From assembly GCA_963711315.1 (NCBI GenBank), contig CAVQDQ010000002.1, positions 558,001-622,000 on the forward strand: a stretch of DNA of 64,000 bases, read 5' to 3'. The notes under the pieces are model-generated. The model was not told the origin of the DNA, did not search any database, and worked only from the letters and a program-made list of their open reading frames with translations. Shown one piece after another: positions 26,198-34,038 of this stretch. A program made the translations under genes and the position numbers. Positions within the stretch are counted from its first letter, which is position 1, and each line of letters opens with the position of its first letter. Origin of the DNA: PALSA-612 sp963711315. Its GTDB lineage: Bacteria > Actinomycetota > Thermoleophilia > Gaiellales > Gaiellaceae.

Positions 26198-27325
26198 TTA
26201 CTTGGCCAGGCGGAACGAGATCAGTCGCCGCGTCGAGATGCCTGCGAGCGCGGGCTCGCCACCCTTGCGGGCGCGGACGAACATCACGAGCAGTGTCTGG
26301 TTGTCCGCTGCGGGGAACTTCCTCCCGCGGTCCATCCGCAGGATCGCGATGCCGTCGCCGCCCGTCTGCTGCTCGGGCGGGATGGCGAACTGGTTGTAGG
26401 GCACGGCCGTGACGTAGACCAGAGCACCTGCCACGACCCTCCCACCACACGCGGTCACGCGGAAGCCCACCGTGAGAGCTCCCACCGAGCGTGGGATCGG
26501 ATTCGGCGACACCTGGAAACGGTCCACCAGCAGACGGGCCGGCGGCGTCAGCTGGGTGATGTTGACGGGACCGTTGCCGCCGGGGCACCCGGTGGGGGCG
26601 CTGGCACCGATGACCGCTGTCGGCACCGACGTGGCGTCCGTGGTGCCGATCGAGTTCCGTGCGGTCACTCGGACGCGCAGGGTGGTCCCGACGTCGGTCT
26701 GCCTCAGGTTGTACGTCCGAGCGACGGCGCCGGGGATGTTCTGGCAGCTGCCTCCTTGCCGGTTGCAGCTGCGCCACTGGTAGCTGAACGTGATCGGCTG
26801 GGTTCCGGACCAGACGCCCGGGTCAGCCGTCAGCGTCTGCCCCAGCACAGGGTCGCCTGAGATGCTCGGCGGCGTGAGGTTGTTCGGCTTCGACGAGCCC
26901 TGGACGACGCCCGTCGGGTTCGACGTCGCGGAGTCCGAGCCGTCGGCGTTTTGCGCCGTCACTCGTACGCGAATGCGCAAGCCGACGTCATTGTCCCGAA
27001 GGCGATAGTTGTTCGAGGTCGCTCCGCCGATGACGAGGCAGTTGGAGCCGTCAGAAGCGCCGCCGTCTGTCGGACAGCGCAGCCAGCGGTACGTGAACGT
27101 CATCGGGGTGGAGCCGGACCAAGTGCCCGGGTTGGCGGTCAGCAACCGGCCCTCGATGGCCTGACCGCTGATGCTGGGCTCGGTCGTGTTGTTCGGTGGT
27201 ACGAGCGCCCGGGCGGAGCCCGACCCTGGCAGCAATGCCGCCGTCAGAGCGACGGCTGCCGCGAGAGGCACGGCCAAGCGGATCGCGAGGCGCGGCCTCG
27301 GTCGTTTCGTTATTGATCGATGCAT
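26198..27325 (-). CDS. Secreted Ig-like repeat protein
   Basis: 375 residues with a signal peptide (residues ~1-38, ending near SGSARA) and an excellent Shine-Dalgarno (AAGGAGGTG) five bases before the ATG. Two ~95-residue repeats follow, each with PSISGxxxxGxxLTAxPGxWSGxxPxTFxYxWxxC, a paired Cys, a YxLRxxDVGxxxRVRVTAxN segment and a closing strand. This pattern is common in surface proteins of deep-branching actinobacteria. A C-terminal ~125-residue domain (VDRFQVSPNPIPRSVGALTVGFRVTACGGRVVAGALVYVTAVPYNQF) resembles another Ig-like fold. It is probably extracellular; ligand unknown. Confidence 0.8.
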   Translation of the reverse strand: MHRSITKRPRPRLAIRLAVPLAAAVALTAALLPGSGSARALVPPNNTTEPSISGQAIEGRLLTANPGTWSGSTPMTFTYRWLRCPTDGGASDGSNCLVIGGATSNNYRLRDNDVGLRIRVRVTAQNADGSDSATSNPTGVVQGSSKPNNLTPPSISGDPVLGQTLTADPGVWSGTQPITFSYQWRSCNRQGGSCQNIPGAVARTYNLRQTDVGTTLRVRVTARNSIGTTDATSVPTAVIGASAPTGCPGGNGPVNITQLTPPARLLVDRFQVSPNPIPRSVGALTVGFRVTACGGRVVAGALVYVTAVPYNQFAIPPEQQTGGDGIAILRMDRGRKFPAADNQTLLVMFVRARKGGEPALAGISTRRLISFRLAK

Positions 27326-27434
27326 GACACCTCCTTAGCTAGACCCGATACCCACTTGGACCCCGCCCGGACCAGCGTGAGAGGATTTGACGGGCGGTTT
27401 TGCCCGCTTTTTCCGATTTGCTAACTATTCGCTC

Positions 27435-27965
27435 ATGGTTTCGGAAGCTCCTCTAAAGGAGACCGAGGCGGGGCTCGTGCCGGAGGGCGACGGCTGGTTC
27501 GTGGTCAACGCACGCGATGCGCGCTGGTGGCGTAACGACATGCTCGGCCAGGGGACGGAGTTCGAAGGCGAGGCAGGGTTCCCTGAGGTCGGCTTCTTCG
27601 TCACGGTGCTCCTTCCCGGCCAGCCGAACGGCATGTACCACGGCGAGTCGGGTCAGGAGGACTTTCTCGTGCTGTCCGGCGAGTGCGTTCTCATCCTCGA
27701 GGGCGAGGAACGGCGGCTCAAAGCGTGGGACTTCGTCCACTGCCCGCCGATGACGGAGCACATCTTTGTCGGCGCGGGCGGCGGCCCGTGCGTGATCGTC
27801 ATGACCGGCAGAAGGAGGGAGCCCGGAGAGATCCTCTATCCGGTCAACGAGGTGGCCGCGAAGCACGGTGCGAGCGTCCTCGAGGAGACGAAGATCCCCA
27901 AGGAGGCTTATGCGCGCTTCCCGCGGGGGGAGACGACGGGGTACCGGGAGGGGTGGCTGCCGTGA
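27435..27965 (+). CDS. Cupin-domain protein, first of four tandem paralogs
   Basis: 176 residues from ATG 27435 (MVSEAPLKETEAGLVPEGDGWFVVNARDARWW); the in-frame TTG at 27387 is less likely because the paralogs start here. The single conserved beta-barrel has the first cupin motif around PGQPNGMYHGESGQEDFLVLSGECVLILEGEERRLKAWDFVHCPPMTEHIFVG, with the His/Glu metal-ligand pattern and the later His (TEHIF). The C-terminal tail ILYPVNEVAAKHGASV is shared by the others. No catalytic activity can be assigned; such small cupins often bind metal and sugars or act as isomerases or sensors. It heads a four-gene operon whose starts and stops overlap. Confidence 0.85.
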   Translation: MVSEAPLKETEAGLVPEGDGWFVVNARDARWWRNDMLGQGTEFEGEAGFPEVGFFVTVLLPGQPNGMYHGESGQEDFLVLSGECVLILEGEERRLKAWDFVHCPPMTEHIFVGAGGGPCVIVMTGRRREPGEILYPVNEVAAKHGASVLEETKIPKEAYARFPRGETTGYREGWLP

Positions 27966-28498
27966 GCGATCCGGTTCCGGAGGCGACGCTGAAGCAGACC
28001 GACCTGGGGCTCGTGCCGGAGGGAGAGGGCTGGTTCGTCGTCAACGCGCGCGACGTGACGTGGATTCGCAGTGAGGATCGTGGGCAGGACACGGACTTCG
28101 AAGGCAGGCAGGAGTGGACTCAGCTCGGCTTCCGCATCCAGGTGCTCTCTCCCGGTCAGCACGCCCTGTACCACGGCGAGCGTGGCCAGGAGGACTTCCT
28201 CGTCGTCGCCGGCGAGTGCGTGCTCGTGATCGAGGGCGAGGAGCGGCAGCTGAAACAGTGGGACTTCGTCCACTGCCCGCCCTGGACGAAGCACGCGTTC
28301 GTCGGTGCCGGTGACGGGCCGTGCGCGATCGTGATGGTCGGCAACCGCGTCGGCGGGTTCGAGGTCGTCTACGCGGTGAACGAGGTGGCCGCGAAGCACG
28401 ACGCGAGCGTGCCCCAGGAGACGTCGAAACCGGATGAGGCGTATGCCGGCTTCGGGCCGGAGGAGCGGTCGGCGTACCGTGAGGGGTGGCTGCCGTGA
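27962..28498 (+). CDS. Cupin-domain protein, second of four tandem paralogs
   Basis: 178 residues from a GTG overlapping the previous stop. It is collinear with its neighbours: LGLVPEGEGWFVVNARDVTWIRSEDRGQDTDFEGRQEWTQLGFRIQVLSPGQHALYHGERGQEDFLVVAGECVLVIEGEERQLKQWDFVHCPPWTKHAFVGAGDGPCAIVMVG. The putative ligands (HGExxQEDF and KHAF) are kept. It ends in YREGWLP exactly as paralog 1 does, pointing to a recent duplication. It differs mostly in the loop after the first strand. Confidence 0.85.
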   Translation: MSDPVPEATLKQTDLGLVPEGEGWFVVNARDVTWIRSEDRGQDTDFEGRQEWTQLGFRIQVLSPGQHALYHGERGQEDFLVVAGECVLVIEGEERQLKQWDFVHCPPWTKHAFVGAGDGPCAIVMVGNRVGGFEVVYAVNEVAAKHDASVPQETSKPDEAYAGFGPEERSAYREGWLP

Positions 28499-28995
28499 GC
28501 GCCGAAGGCGCGTTCGTCGCCAACGCCCGCGACGTCACGTGGCGAGGACGCGAGGGCCTGGGCCGTTGGGCGAACCTCGAAGGGGACGCCGAGTTCGAGG
28601 AGCTCGGCTTCCAGCTTGTCGTGCTCGACCCGGGCGTCCCGGCCTGCATGTACCACGGCGAATCGACCCAGGAGAACTTCCTCGTTGTCTCCGGCGAGTG
28701 CGTGCTCGTGATCGAGGGCGAGGAGCGGCACCTCGAGCAATGGGACTTCGTCCATTGCCCATCGATGACGGAGCACGTGTTCGTCGGCGCCGGCGACGGT
28801 CCCTGCGCGATCGTCATGGTCGGCGCGCGGGTGTGGAAGGAGCGGGAGGAGGAGATCATCTACCCGGTGAACGACGTGGCGGCGAAGTACGGCGGGAGCG
28901 TCTTCGAGGAGACGCCGAACCCGGAGGAGGCATATGCGCGGTTCACTCGCATCGACCCCGTCGCTTACCGCGAGGGCGACCTGCCGGACCTCTAA
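28495..28995 (+). CDS. Cupin-domain protein, third of four tandem paralogs
   Basis: 166 residues from a GTG overlapping the previous stop. It lacks the ~14-residue leader (LKxTxxGLVPEGxGWF) found in the other three and begins SAEGAFVANARDVTWRGREGLGRWANLEGDAEFEELGF. The barrel is complete, with MYHGESTQENFLVVSGECVLVIEGEERHLEQWDFVHCPSMTEHVFVG. Its tail ends YREGDLPDL, closer to paralog 4 (YSEGDLPDF), so paralogs 3/4 and 1/2 look like two sub-pairs. Confidence 0.83.
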   Translation: MSAEGAFVANARDVTWRGREGLGRWANLEGDAEFEELGFQLVVLDPGVPACMYHGESTQENFLVVSGECVLVIEGEERHLEQWDFVHCPSMTEHVFVGAGDGPCAIVMVGARVWKEREEEIIYPVNDVAAKYGGSVFEETPNPEEAYARFTRIDPVAYREGDLPDL

Positions 28996-29534
28996 TGGTT
29001 CCCGAGGCGAAGCTCGAACACCTGACGGAAGGCCTCGGCGCGGAAGGGCCAGGCTGGTTCGTGCTCAGTGCACGGGACGCACGCTGGTGGGAGCGAAGTG
29101 GCCTCGGCCGCTGGTGCGACCTCGAAGGGGACGGCGACTTCGCCCAGCTCGGGATGCGGATCGCAGTGCTCGAGCCCGGCCAGCCAACCGGGATGTATCA
29201 CGCCGAGAACGGCCAGGAGAACTTCCTCGTCGTCTCAGGCGAGTGCGTGCTCGTGATCGAAGGCGAGGAGCGGCACCTCAGGGCTTGGGACTTCGTGCAC
29301 TGCCCTCCGTGGACGAGGCACGTATTCGTCGGCACCGGCGACAGCCCGTGTGTCATCGTCACGGTGGGAGCGCGCCTGGAGGATCACGAGATCCTGTACC
29401 CGGTCGATGACGCGGCTGCGACCCACGGCGCGAGCGTCGAAGCGGAGACGCCGGAGCCGAAGGAAGCCTATGCGCCGTATCCCCGCGAGCCGCTCTTTCA
29501 GCCGTACTCGGAGGGCGATCTACCGGACTTCTAG
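28995..29534 (+). CDS. Cupin-domain protein, fourth of four tandem paralogs
   Basis: 179 residues from an ATG sharing one base with the previous stop (TAATG). Sequence: LGAEGPGWFVLSARDARWWERSGLGRWCDLEGDGDFAQLGMRIAVLEPGQPTGMYHAENGQENFLVVSGECVLVIEGEERHLRAWDFVHCPPWTRHVFVG. Here the usual HGE is HAE, keeping the His and Glu but changing the residue between them. Its 3' end overlaps the convergent YjbR-like gene by four bases, closing the cupin operon. Confidence 0.85.
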   Translation: MVPEAKLEHLTEGLGAEGPGWFVLSARDARWWERSGLGRWCDLEGDGDFAQLGMRIAVLEPGQPTGMYHAENGQENFLVVSGECVLVIEGEERHLRAWDFVHCPPWTRHVFVGTGDSPCVIVTVGARLEDHEILYPVDDAAATHGASVEAETPEPKEAYAPYPREPLFQPYSEGDLPDF

Positions 29535-29884
29535 CGCTTCTCGCTCGCGGCGAGGTAGGCCTTCGCCAGCGTCTTCGGCGCCTGGATCAGCCACGCGTCC
29601 TCGATCCGCTCTCTCAGCTCGTCGACGTCGATCGCGTCGAGGTGCACGAGTACGCCGGGATAGCCCTCGTAGTGCGGCGTCTGGAAGTAGAGGTCCGGGT
29701 GCGACTCGAGCATCATCTGCTTCTCGTCGCGGTCGACCCGCAGTGCCAGCGTTGCCCCGTCCCGGTCGCGGCTCCGCCAGGCGAAGAGCTTGCCACGGAC
29801 GCGGAACGCCGGCCGATCCCCTGGCTCCTCCTCGGCCTCCGGGAGCGACAGCGCGATCCTGCGGATGTCCGCCCAGCCGGCCAC
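29531..29884 (-). CDS. MmcQ/YjbR family protein
   Basis: 117 residues from a GTG with TAGCCT six bases upstream. The sequence WADIRRIALSLPEAEEEPGDRPAFRVRGKLFAWRSRDRDGATLALRVDRDEKQMMLESHPDLYFQTPHYEGYPGVLVHLDAIDVDELRERIEDAWLIQAPKTLAKAY is characteristic of the YjbR fold (CyaY-like). The family was named DNA-binding by fold similarity only, and no firm function is known. It is divergent from the M20 peptidase gene with exactly 30 bases between the two start codons. Confidence 0.88.
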   Translation of the reverse strand: MAGWADIRRIALSLPEAEEEPGDRPAFRVRGKLFAWRSRDRDGATLALRVDRDEKQMMLESHPDLYFQTPHYEGYPGVLVHLDAIDVDELRERIEDAWLIQAPKTLAKAYLAASEKR

Positions 29885-29914
29885 GCGCCGAGGCTAACAG
29901 CCTAAGATCGCCAC
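29885..29914. promoter_or_regulatory. 30-bp divergent leaderless promoter pair (YjbR-like gene / M20 peptidase)
   Basis: Plus TAAGAT (29903-29908) ends six bases before GTG 29915. Minus TAGCCT (29896 to 29891) ends six bases before GTG 29884. The hexamers are six bases apart, and AGGCT-AAC-AGCCT forms an inverted repeat across the gap. Confidence 0.65.
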
Positions 29915-31018
29915 GTGCCCGCGCTGGATCTCTTTCTCGAGCTGGCCGCGATTCCGAGCCCTCCGGGGGAGGAGCGCGGGGTCGCCGACCGAGTGACGGA
30001 GGAGCTGCGCTCCATCGGCCTCGAGGTCGACGAGGATGACACGGGCGCTCAGATCGGCTCCACGATGGGAAGCCTCTACGCGCGCCTCGAGCCGACCGCG
30101 GAGGGTACGCCGATCTTCCTCTGCGCACATCTCGACACCGTGCCGCCCGAGGGCCCGATCGAGCCCGTGGTCGAGGACGGAGTGGTGCGCAACGCGGCGG
30201 GCACGATCCTCGGGGCTGACAACAAGGCGGCGGTGGCGGCGATGATCGAGGCTGCGCGCCGTGCGCTAGAACGAGGCCGCCGCCATGCAGGTCTCGAGCT
30301 CGTCTTCACCGCGAAGGAAGAGGTTGGCCTGCGCGGCGCCTACGCCTTCGACCACACCCGTCTCGACGCCGCTCTGGGCTACGTCTACGACCAGGCGGCC
30401 CCAATCGGCGAGATCGTCATCGGTGCGCCGTGGGCGGCCACCATGGAGGTCGCCTTCCACGGGCGTTCTGCGCACGCCGGCATGTACCCGGAAGAGGGCC
30501 GGTCGGCGATCGCGGCCGCCGCGCGAGCCATCGCGGACCTCCGGCTCGGCCGTATCGATGAGGAGACCTCCGCCAATGTGGGCCTGATCGAAGGCGGTAC
30601 CGCCCGCAACATCATCCCCAAGCACTGCACGCTGAACGCCGAGGCGCGCAGTCACGACGAAGCAAAGCTCGCCGACGTCATCCGCGAGATGGAGGAGGCG
30701 TTCGCATTCGCGGCTGCCCTCGAGGAGTGTGAGGTGGAGACCCAGATCGACCGCTCATACCGTGGCTACCGCTTCCGCAAGGACGAGCCCGCCGTCGCGC
30801 TGGCCGCCCAGGCACTCGAGCGCTGCGGGTTCACGCCCTCCTACGCGCTCACGGGTGGAGGCGCCGACGCGAACGTGTTCAACGAACGTGGCATCCCTTG
30901 CGTCACGCTCGCGAACGCGATGGCCGAGATCCACACCCCCGACGAGCACATTGCCGTCTCCGACGTCGAGGCGATGGTCGACGTGTCTCTGGCGCTCCTC
31001 GATGGCGCTCTCGCTTAG
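29915..31018 (+). CDS. M20 family peptidase, PepT-like (di/tripeptidase)
   Basis: 367-residue cocatalytic zinc peptidase. The first ligand motif is IFLCAHLDTVPP (His, Asp), followed by GADNKAAVAAMIEA (bridging Asp), FTAKEEVGLRGAYAFD (catalytic Glu-Glu) and, at the C-terminus, LTGGGADANVFNERGIPCVTLANAMAEIHTPDEHI, with the last His. The dimerisation or lid domain lies between residues ~175 and 290. PepT-like members cleave short peptides, but sugar- or amide-cleaving relatives exist. It starts as a divergent leaderless gene and its last 17 bases overlap DUF3866. Confidence 0.9.
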   Translation: MPALDLFLELAAIPSPPGEERGVADRVTEELRSIGLEVDEDDTGAQIGSTMGSLYARLEPTAEGTPIFLCAHLDTVPPEGPIEPVVEDGVVRNAAGTILGADNKAAVAAMIEAARRALERGRRHAGLELVFTAKEEVGLRGAYAFDHTRLDAALGYVYDQAAPIGEIVIGAPWAATMEVAFHGRSAHAGMYPEEGRSAIAAAARAIADLRLGRIDEETSANVGLIEGGTARNIIPKHCTLNAEARSHDEAKLADVIREMEEAFAFAAALEECEVETQIDRSYRGYRFRKDEPAVALAAQALERCGFTPSYALTGGGADANVFNERGIPCVTLANAMAEIHTPDEHIAVSDVEAMVDVSLALLDGALA

Positions 31019-31946
31019 GCGAGGGCGCGTCACGGCCGTCGTCGAGCGGCTGCCCGAGCTCATCCGCTGCGAGGTCGACGGCACGCCGTGCGTCGCCTAC
31101 CCGAGGCTGACGGGCGCCGTCGAGGAGGGCGACGAGGTCATCGTGAACGTCCAGGCACGCGAGCTCGAGCTTGGCTCGGGCGGCTTCGACGTGCTCCACG
31201 TGAACCTGACACGCGGGCTCGACCTGTCCGCCGAACCGGACGCGCACGTGATCAAGCTGCCGTACACGTCGCTCCAGCACGCCGTCAGGCACGTGGAGGA
31301 GACGGAAGCGCTCGTCCGAGGCCTGGGAGGCATGCCGGTCGTCTGCTGCTCCCTGCACAGCCAGGTCGTTCCCGTATGCGCCGGCATCGGAGACGGCATT
31401 CGTACCGCGTATCTCCAGCTGCCGGGCGGCGCCCTTCCCGTTTCCCTATCGGACGCCGTTCGCGCGCTGAAGGAGCGGGGTCTCATCGAGGTCGCGGTGG
31501 CGGTGGGCGCGTGCATCGACGGTGATGTCCACTGCGTCACGACGGCGTCTGCCCTGTCCTGGTCGAAGGCCGCGGGGTTCGACGTCGCCGTGTGTGCGAT
31601 CGGCCCCGGGATCGTGGGGACGGGGACGCTTCTCGGGCACGGTGGGCTCGCTGCCGCGGAGGCCGCCAACGCCGCGTCGGCGCTCGGCGGCCGACCGGTG
31701 ATCGCCGTCCGCATGTCCGAATCGGACACGCGCGAGCGGCACCGCGGCGTTTCCCATCACACGAAGGCCCTGTTCGAAGTCTGGCTCGGGGAGGAGCTCA
31801 CGATCGCCGGCGACGACGACGGCAACCTCGAGGAGGACTGCGCGGGGCTTCCACTCTCGCACATGGGCCGCGGGCCCGACGAGGACCCGGCGTTCTTCGC
31901 CGCCGCCTACGCCGCCGGCAGGGGCGCGCGAAATATGCTCAGGTGA
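31002..31946 (+). CDS. DUF3866 family protein
   Basis: 314 residues from ATG 31002 (MALSLRRGRVTAVVERLPELIRCEVDG). The conserved segments are VIKLPYTSLQHAVRHVEE, PVVCCSLHSQVVPVCAGI, YLQLPGGALPVSLSDAVRALKERGLI, CAIGPGIVGTGTLLGHGGLAAAEAANAASALGG and HRGVSHHTKALF. These define the DUF3866 family of Gram-positive bacteria, whose function is not known to me. A glycine-rich GPGIVGTGTxxGHGG loop hints at nucleotide or phosphate binding. It overlaps both the M20 peptidase and the aldo/keto reductase, so it is probably cotranscribed. Confidence 0.88.
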   Translation: MALSLRRGRVTAVVERLPELIRCEVDGTPCVAYPRLTGAVEEGDEVIVNVQARELELGSGGFDVLHVNLTRGLDLSAEPDAHVIKLPYTSLQHAVRHVEETEALVRGLGGMPVVCCSLHSQVVPVCAGIGDGIRTAYLQLPGGALPVSLSDAVRALKERGLIEVAVAVGACIDGDVHCVTTASALSWSKAAGFDVAVCAIGPGIVGTGTLLGHGGLAAAEAANAASALGGRPVIAVRMSESDTRERHRGVSHHTKALFEVWLGEELTIAGDDDGNLEEDCAGLPLSHMGRGPDEDPAFFAAAYAAGRGARNMLR

Positions 31947-32719
31947 TGGAAGAGCGAAAGCTCGGACCGGTCGTCGGTCTCGGCACATCCGGGACGTTCG
32001 GCGGCGACTCGGCGCTCGCACGCGAGATCGTCTCGGCGGAGCTCGAGTCGGGCAGCAGGCTCATCGATACCTCGCCCATGTACGGCGAGGCTGAATCGTC
32101 TCTGGCCGTGGCGCTCGAAGGGCGCCGCAACGAGGTGACGCTCGCGACGAAGATCTGGGCGCAGACGCTCGAGGAGGGTCGTGAGCAATACCGGCGCCAG
32201 CTCGACTGGTTCGGCACGGTCGATGTGGAGCAGATCCACAACCTCGTTCTCTGGCGCGAGCACCTCGAGTGGATAGAGGAGGAGCATGAGGAGGGACGCA
32301 TCGGCATGATCGGCGTCACGCACTGGAATCGCGACGCGCTGCCGGAGCTCGCGGACGCCTTGCGCAGCGGCAGCTTCGCGCAGGTGCAGCTGCCGTACAA
32401 CCCGGCGGAGCGCGAGTGCGAAGCGGAGCTCTTGCCCATCGCCGCCGAGCAGGGCCTCGCCGTGATCGTGATGAGGCCGTTCGCGGACGGCGGCCTCCTC
32501 GCCGATCCCCCTCCACCGGAGGCGCTCGAGCCGCTGCGACCGTTCGGGGTCGAGACCTGGCCGCAGGCTCTCCTCAAATGGGTGCTGTCCGACGAGCGCG
32601 TCGACGTCGCGATTCCCGCGACATCGAGGTCGGAACGCACCCGCGAGAACGCCGCCGCCGGCTCGCCACCCTGGTTCGGGCCCGAAGAACGCGACTACGT
32701 CGCACGCTTGGCTGGTTAG
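31946..32719 (+). CDS. Aldo/keto reductase
   Basis: 257 residues, a TIM-barrel NAD(P)H oxidoreductase. LGPVVGLGTSGTFGG opens the barrel; SRLIDTSPMYGEAESSLAVAL carries the catalytic Asp and Tyr; LATKIW carries the Lys; VEQIHNLVLW is where the catalytic His is expected. The C-terminal LLKWVLSDERVDVAIPATSRSERTRENAAA matches the cofactor phosphate loop. It is shorter than most members (about 280-320). The ATG shares bases with the DUF3866 stop (TGATG); an in-frame GTG three bases upstream is an alternative. Confidence 0.87.
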   Translation: MEERKLGPVVGLGTSGTFGGDSALAREIVSAELESGSRLIDTSPMYGEAESSLAVALEGRRNEVTLATKIWAQTLEEGREQYRRQLDWFGTVDVEQIHNLVLWREHLEWIEEEHEEGRIGMIGVTHWNRDALPELADALRSGSFAQVQLPYNPAERECEAELLPIAAEQGLAVIVMRPFADGGLLADPPPPEALEPLRPFGVETWPQALLKWVLSDERVDVAIPATSRSERTRENAAAGSPPWFGPEERDYVARLAG

Positions 32720-32722
32720 GCT
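32717..32722 (+). promoter_or_regulatory. -10-like TAGGCT, N9, GTG of ald
   Basis: The hexamer begins at the stop codon of the aldo/keto reductase; same sequence as upstream of glyQ and the M20D gene. Confidence 0.45.
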
Positions 32723-32731
32723 TCCGCCCTC

Positions 32732-33856
32732 GTGCGAATCGGAGTCGTCAGGGAGATCAAGGCCGACGAGCATCGCGTCGCCCTGACCCCTGCCGGCGCG
32801 CGCGAGCTCGTGCGCCGTGGTCACGACGTCCTGGTCGAGACCGAAGCGGGGCTGGGGAGCGCGTTCGCCGACGCGGCGTACGAGGCGGCCGGCGCCCGAA
32901 TCGCGTCCGTCGACGAAACCTGGGCCGAGGCCGAGCTCCTGCTCAAGGTGAAGGAGCCGATCGCGGAGGAGTACTCCCGGCTACGAACCGACCTTGTCCT
33001 CTTCACGTACCTGCACCTGGCGGCGGACGAGCCGCTCACACGAGCGCTGGTCGACTCGGGCGTCGCCGCGGTCGCCTACGAGACCGTTGAGACGGAGGAC
33101 CGGCAGCTGCCGCTGCTCGCGCCGATGAGCGAGGTCGCGGGCCGCCTGGCCGCGCAGATGGGCGCGTGGGCGCTCGAGAAGCCGCAGGGCGGTCGCGGCA
33201 TCCTGCTCGGCGGCGTGCCCGGCGTACCTCCCGCCAAGGTGCTCGTCATCGGAGGCGGCATCGTTGGCTACAACGCCGCGCTCATCGCCGTCGGCATGCA
33301 GGCGGACGTCTGGGTGCTGGACAAGTCCGTCGAGCGCATGCGCGACCTCGAGATGATGCTCGACGGACGGACCACGCTCGCGATGTCGAACGAGCTTCAG
33401 ATCCAGGAGTCGGTGCAGGACGCCGACCTCGTCATCGGCGCGGTGCTCATCCCGGGCGCGCTCGCCCCGAAGCTGATCACTCGTGAGATGCTGCCGACGA
33501 TGAAGCCCGGCTCGGTGCTCGTCGACGTCGCGATCGACCAGGGTGGCTGCGCCGAGACCTCACGGCCGACGACGCATTCCGACCCGACGTACGTCGTCGA
33601 CGGGGTCGTCCACTACTGCGTCGCGAACATGCCGGGCGCGGTGCCGATCTCATCGACGAAGTCGCTCACGAACGTCACGCTGCCGTACGTCGAGGCGATC
33701 GCGAATCACGGGCTGGCCGCCGCGGTCGCGCGCGACCCGGCCCTCGCCCGCGGTGTCAACGTCCTCGGCGGCAAGGTGACGTACGAAGCCGTTGCCGAGG
33801 CGCACGGGATGGCGTACGCCCCGCTCGCTGACGTGCTGCCGCTCGCGGCTGTCTAG
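32732..33856 (+). CDS. ald: Alanine dehydrogenase
   Basis: Interconverts alanine and pyruvate plus ammonia with NAD. The N-terminal RIGVVREIKADEHRVALTPAGARELVRRGHDVLVE, LLKVKEPIAEEY and the catalytic-His strand LFTYLHLAADE are followed by the Rossmann domain VLVIGGGIVGYNAALIAVGMQADVWVLDKSVERMRDLE and DVAIDQGGCAETSRPTTHSDPTYVVDGVVHYCVANMPGAVP. The length of 374 residues is typical. A TAGGCT hexamer overlaps the previous gene's stop, nine bases before the GTG. A hairpin follows the stop. Confidence 0.97.
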   Translation: MRIGVVREIKADEHRVALTPAGARELVRRGHDVLVETEAGLGSAFADAAYEAAGARIASVDETWAEAELLLKVKEPIAEEYSRLRTDLVLFTYLHLAADEPLTRALVDSGVAAVAYETVETEDRQLPLLAPMSEVAGRLAAQMGAWALEKPQGGRGILLGGVPGVPPAKVLVIGGGIVGYNAALIAVGMQADVWVLDKSVERMRDLEMMLDGRTTLAMSNELQIQESVQDADLVIGAVLIPGALAPKLITREMLPTMKPGSVLVDVAIDQGGCAETSRPTTHSDPTYVVDGVVHYCVANMPGAVPISSTKSLTNVTLPYVEAIANHGLAAAVARDPALARGVNVLGGKVTYEAVAEAHGMAYAPLADVLPLAAV

Positions 33857-33859
33857 AGG

Positions 33860-33878
33860 CCGATGCGCGAGGCATCGG
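33860..33878. terminator. Bidirectional hairpin terminator between ald and the small membrane protein gene
   Basis: A perfect 7-bp inverted repeat CCGATGC / GCATCGG with a 5-base loop lies 4 bases after the ald stop and 7 bases past the end of the convergent 44-residue gene. A T-biased stretch follows on the plus side. Confidence 0.6.
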
Positions 33879-33884
33879 GTCTCT

Positions 33885-34019
33885 TCAGCTGTCGGCTTTG
33901 GCCTTCGCGGCCTTCGTCCCGGGCGAGAACTTCACGACGGTCCAGGTGACGCCGGCCGCGATCGAGATGATGACGGGGACATAGAGCGCGACGCCGAGGA
34001 GGCCGAGGACGGTGGTCAC
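33885..34019 (-). CDS. Small single-pass membrane protein, 44 residues
   Basis: Reading from GTG 34019 gives a protein with a hydrophobic helix (TTVLGLLGVALYVPVIISIA, then AAGVTWTVVKF) and a basic tail (KAAKAKADS). That is the layout of a small membrane protein with a cytoplasmic positive end. Third positions are G/C-rich as in real genes here. A TATCCT hexamer lies eight bases upstream on its strand and a terminator hairpin lies downstream. No family is recognised. It is divergent from deoB with 19 bases between the starts. Confidence 0.7.
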   Translation of the reverse strand: MTTVLGLLGVALYVPVIISIAAGVTWTVVKFSPGTKAAKAKADS

Positions 34020-34038
34020 AGCGTTCTAGGATAGACAC
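34020..34038. promoter_or_regulatory. 19-bp divergent promoter with overlapping -10 elements (small membrane protein / deoB)
   Basis: TAGGATA at 34027-34033 reads TAGGAT on plus (N6 to ATG 34039) and TATCCT on minus (N8 to GTG 34019), so one 7-bp site could serve both strands. Confidence 0.6.
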
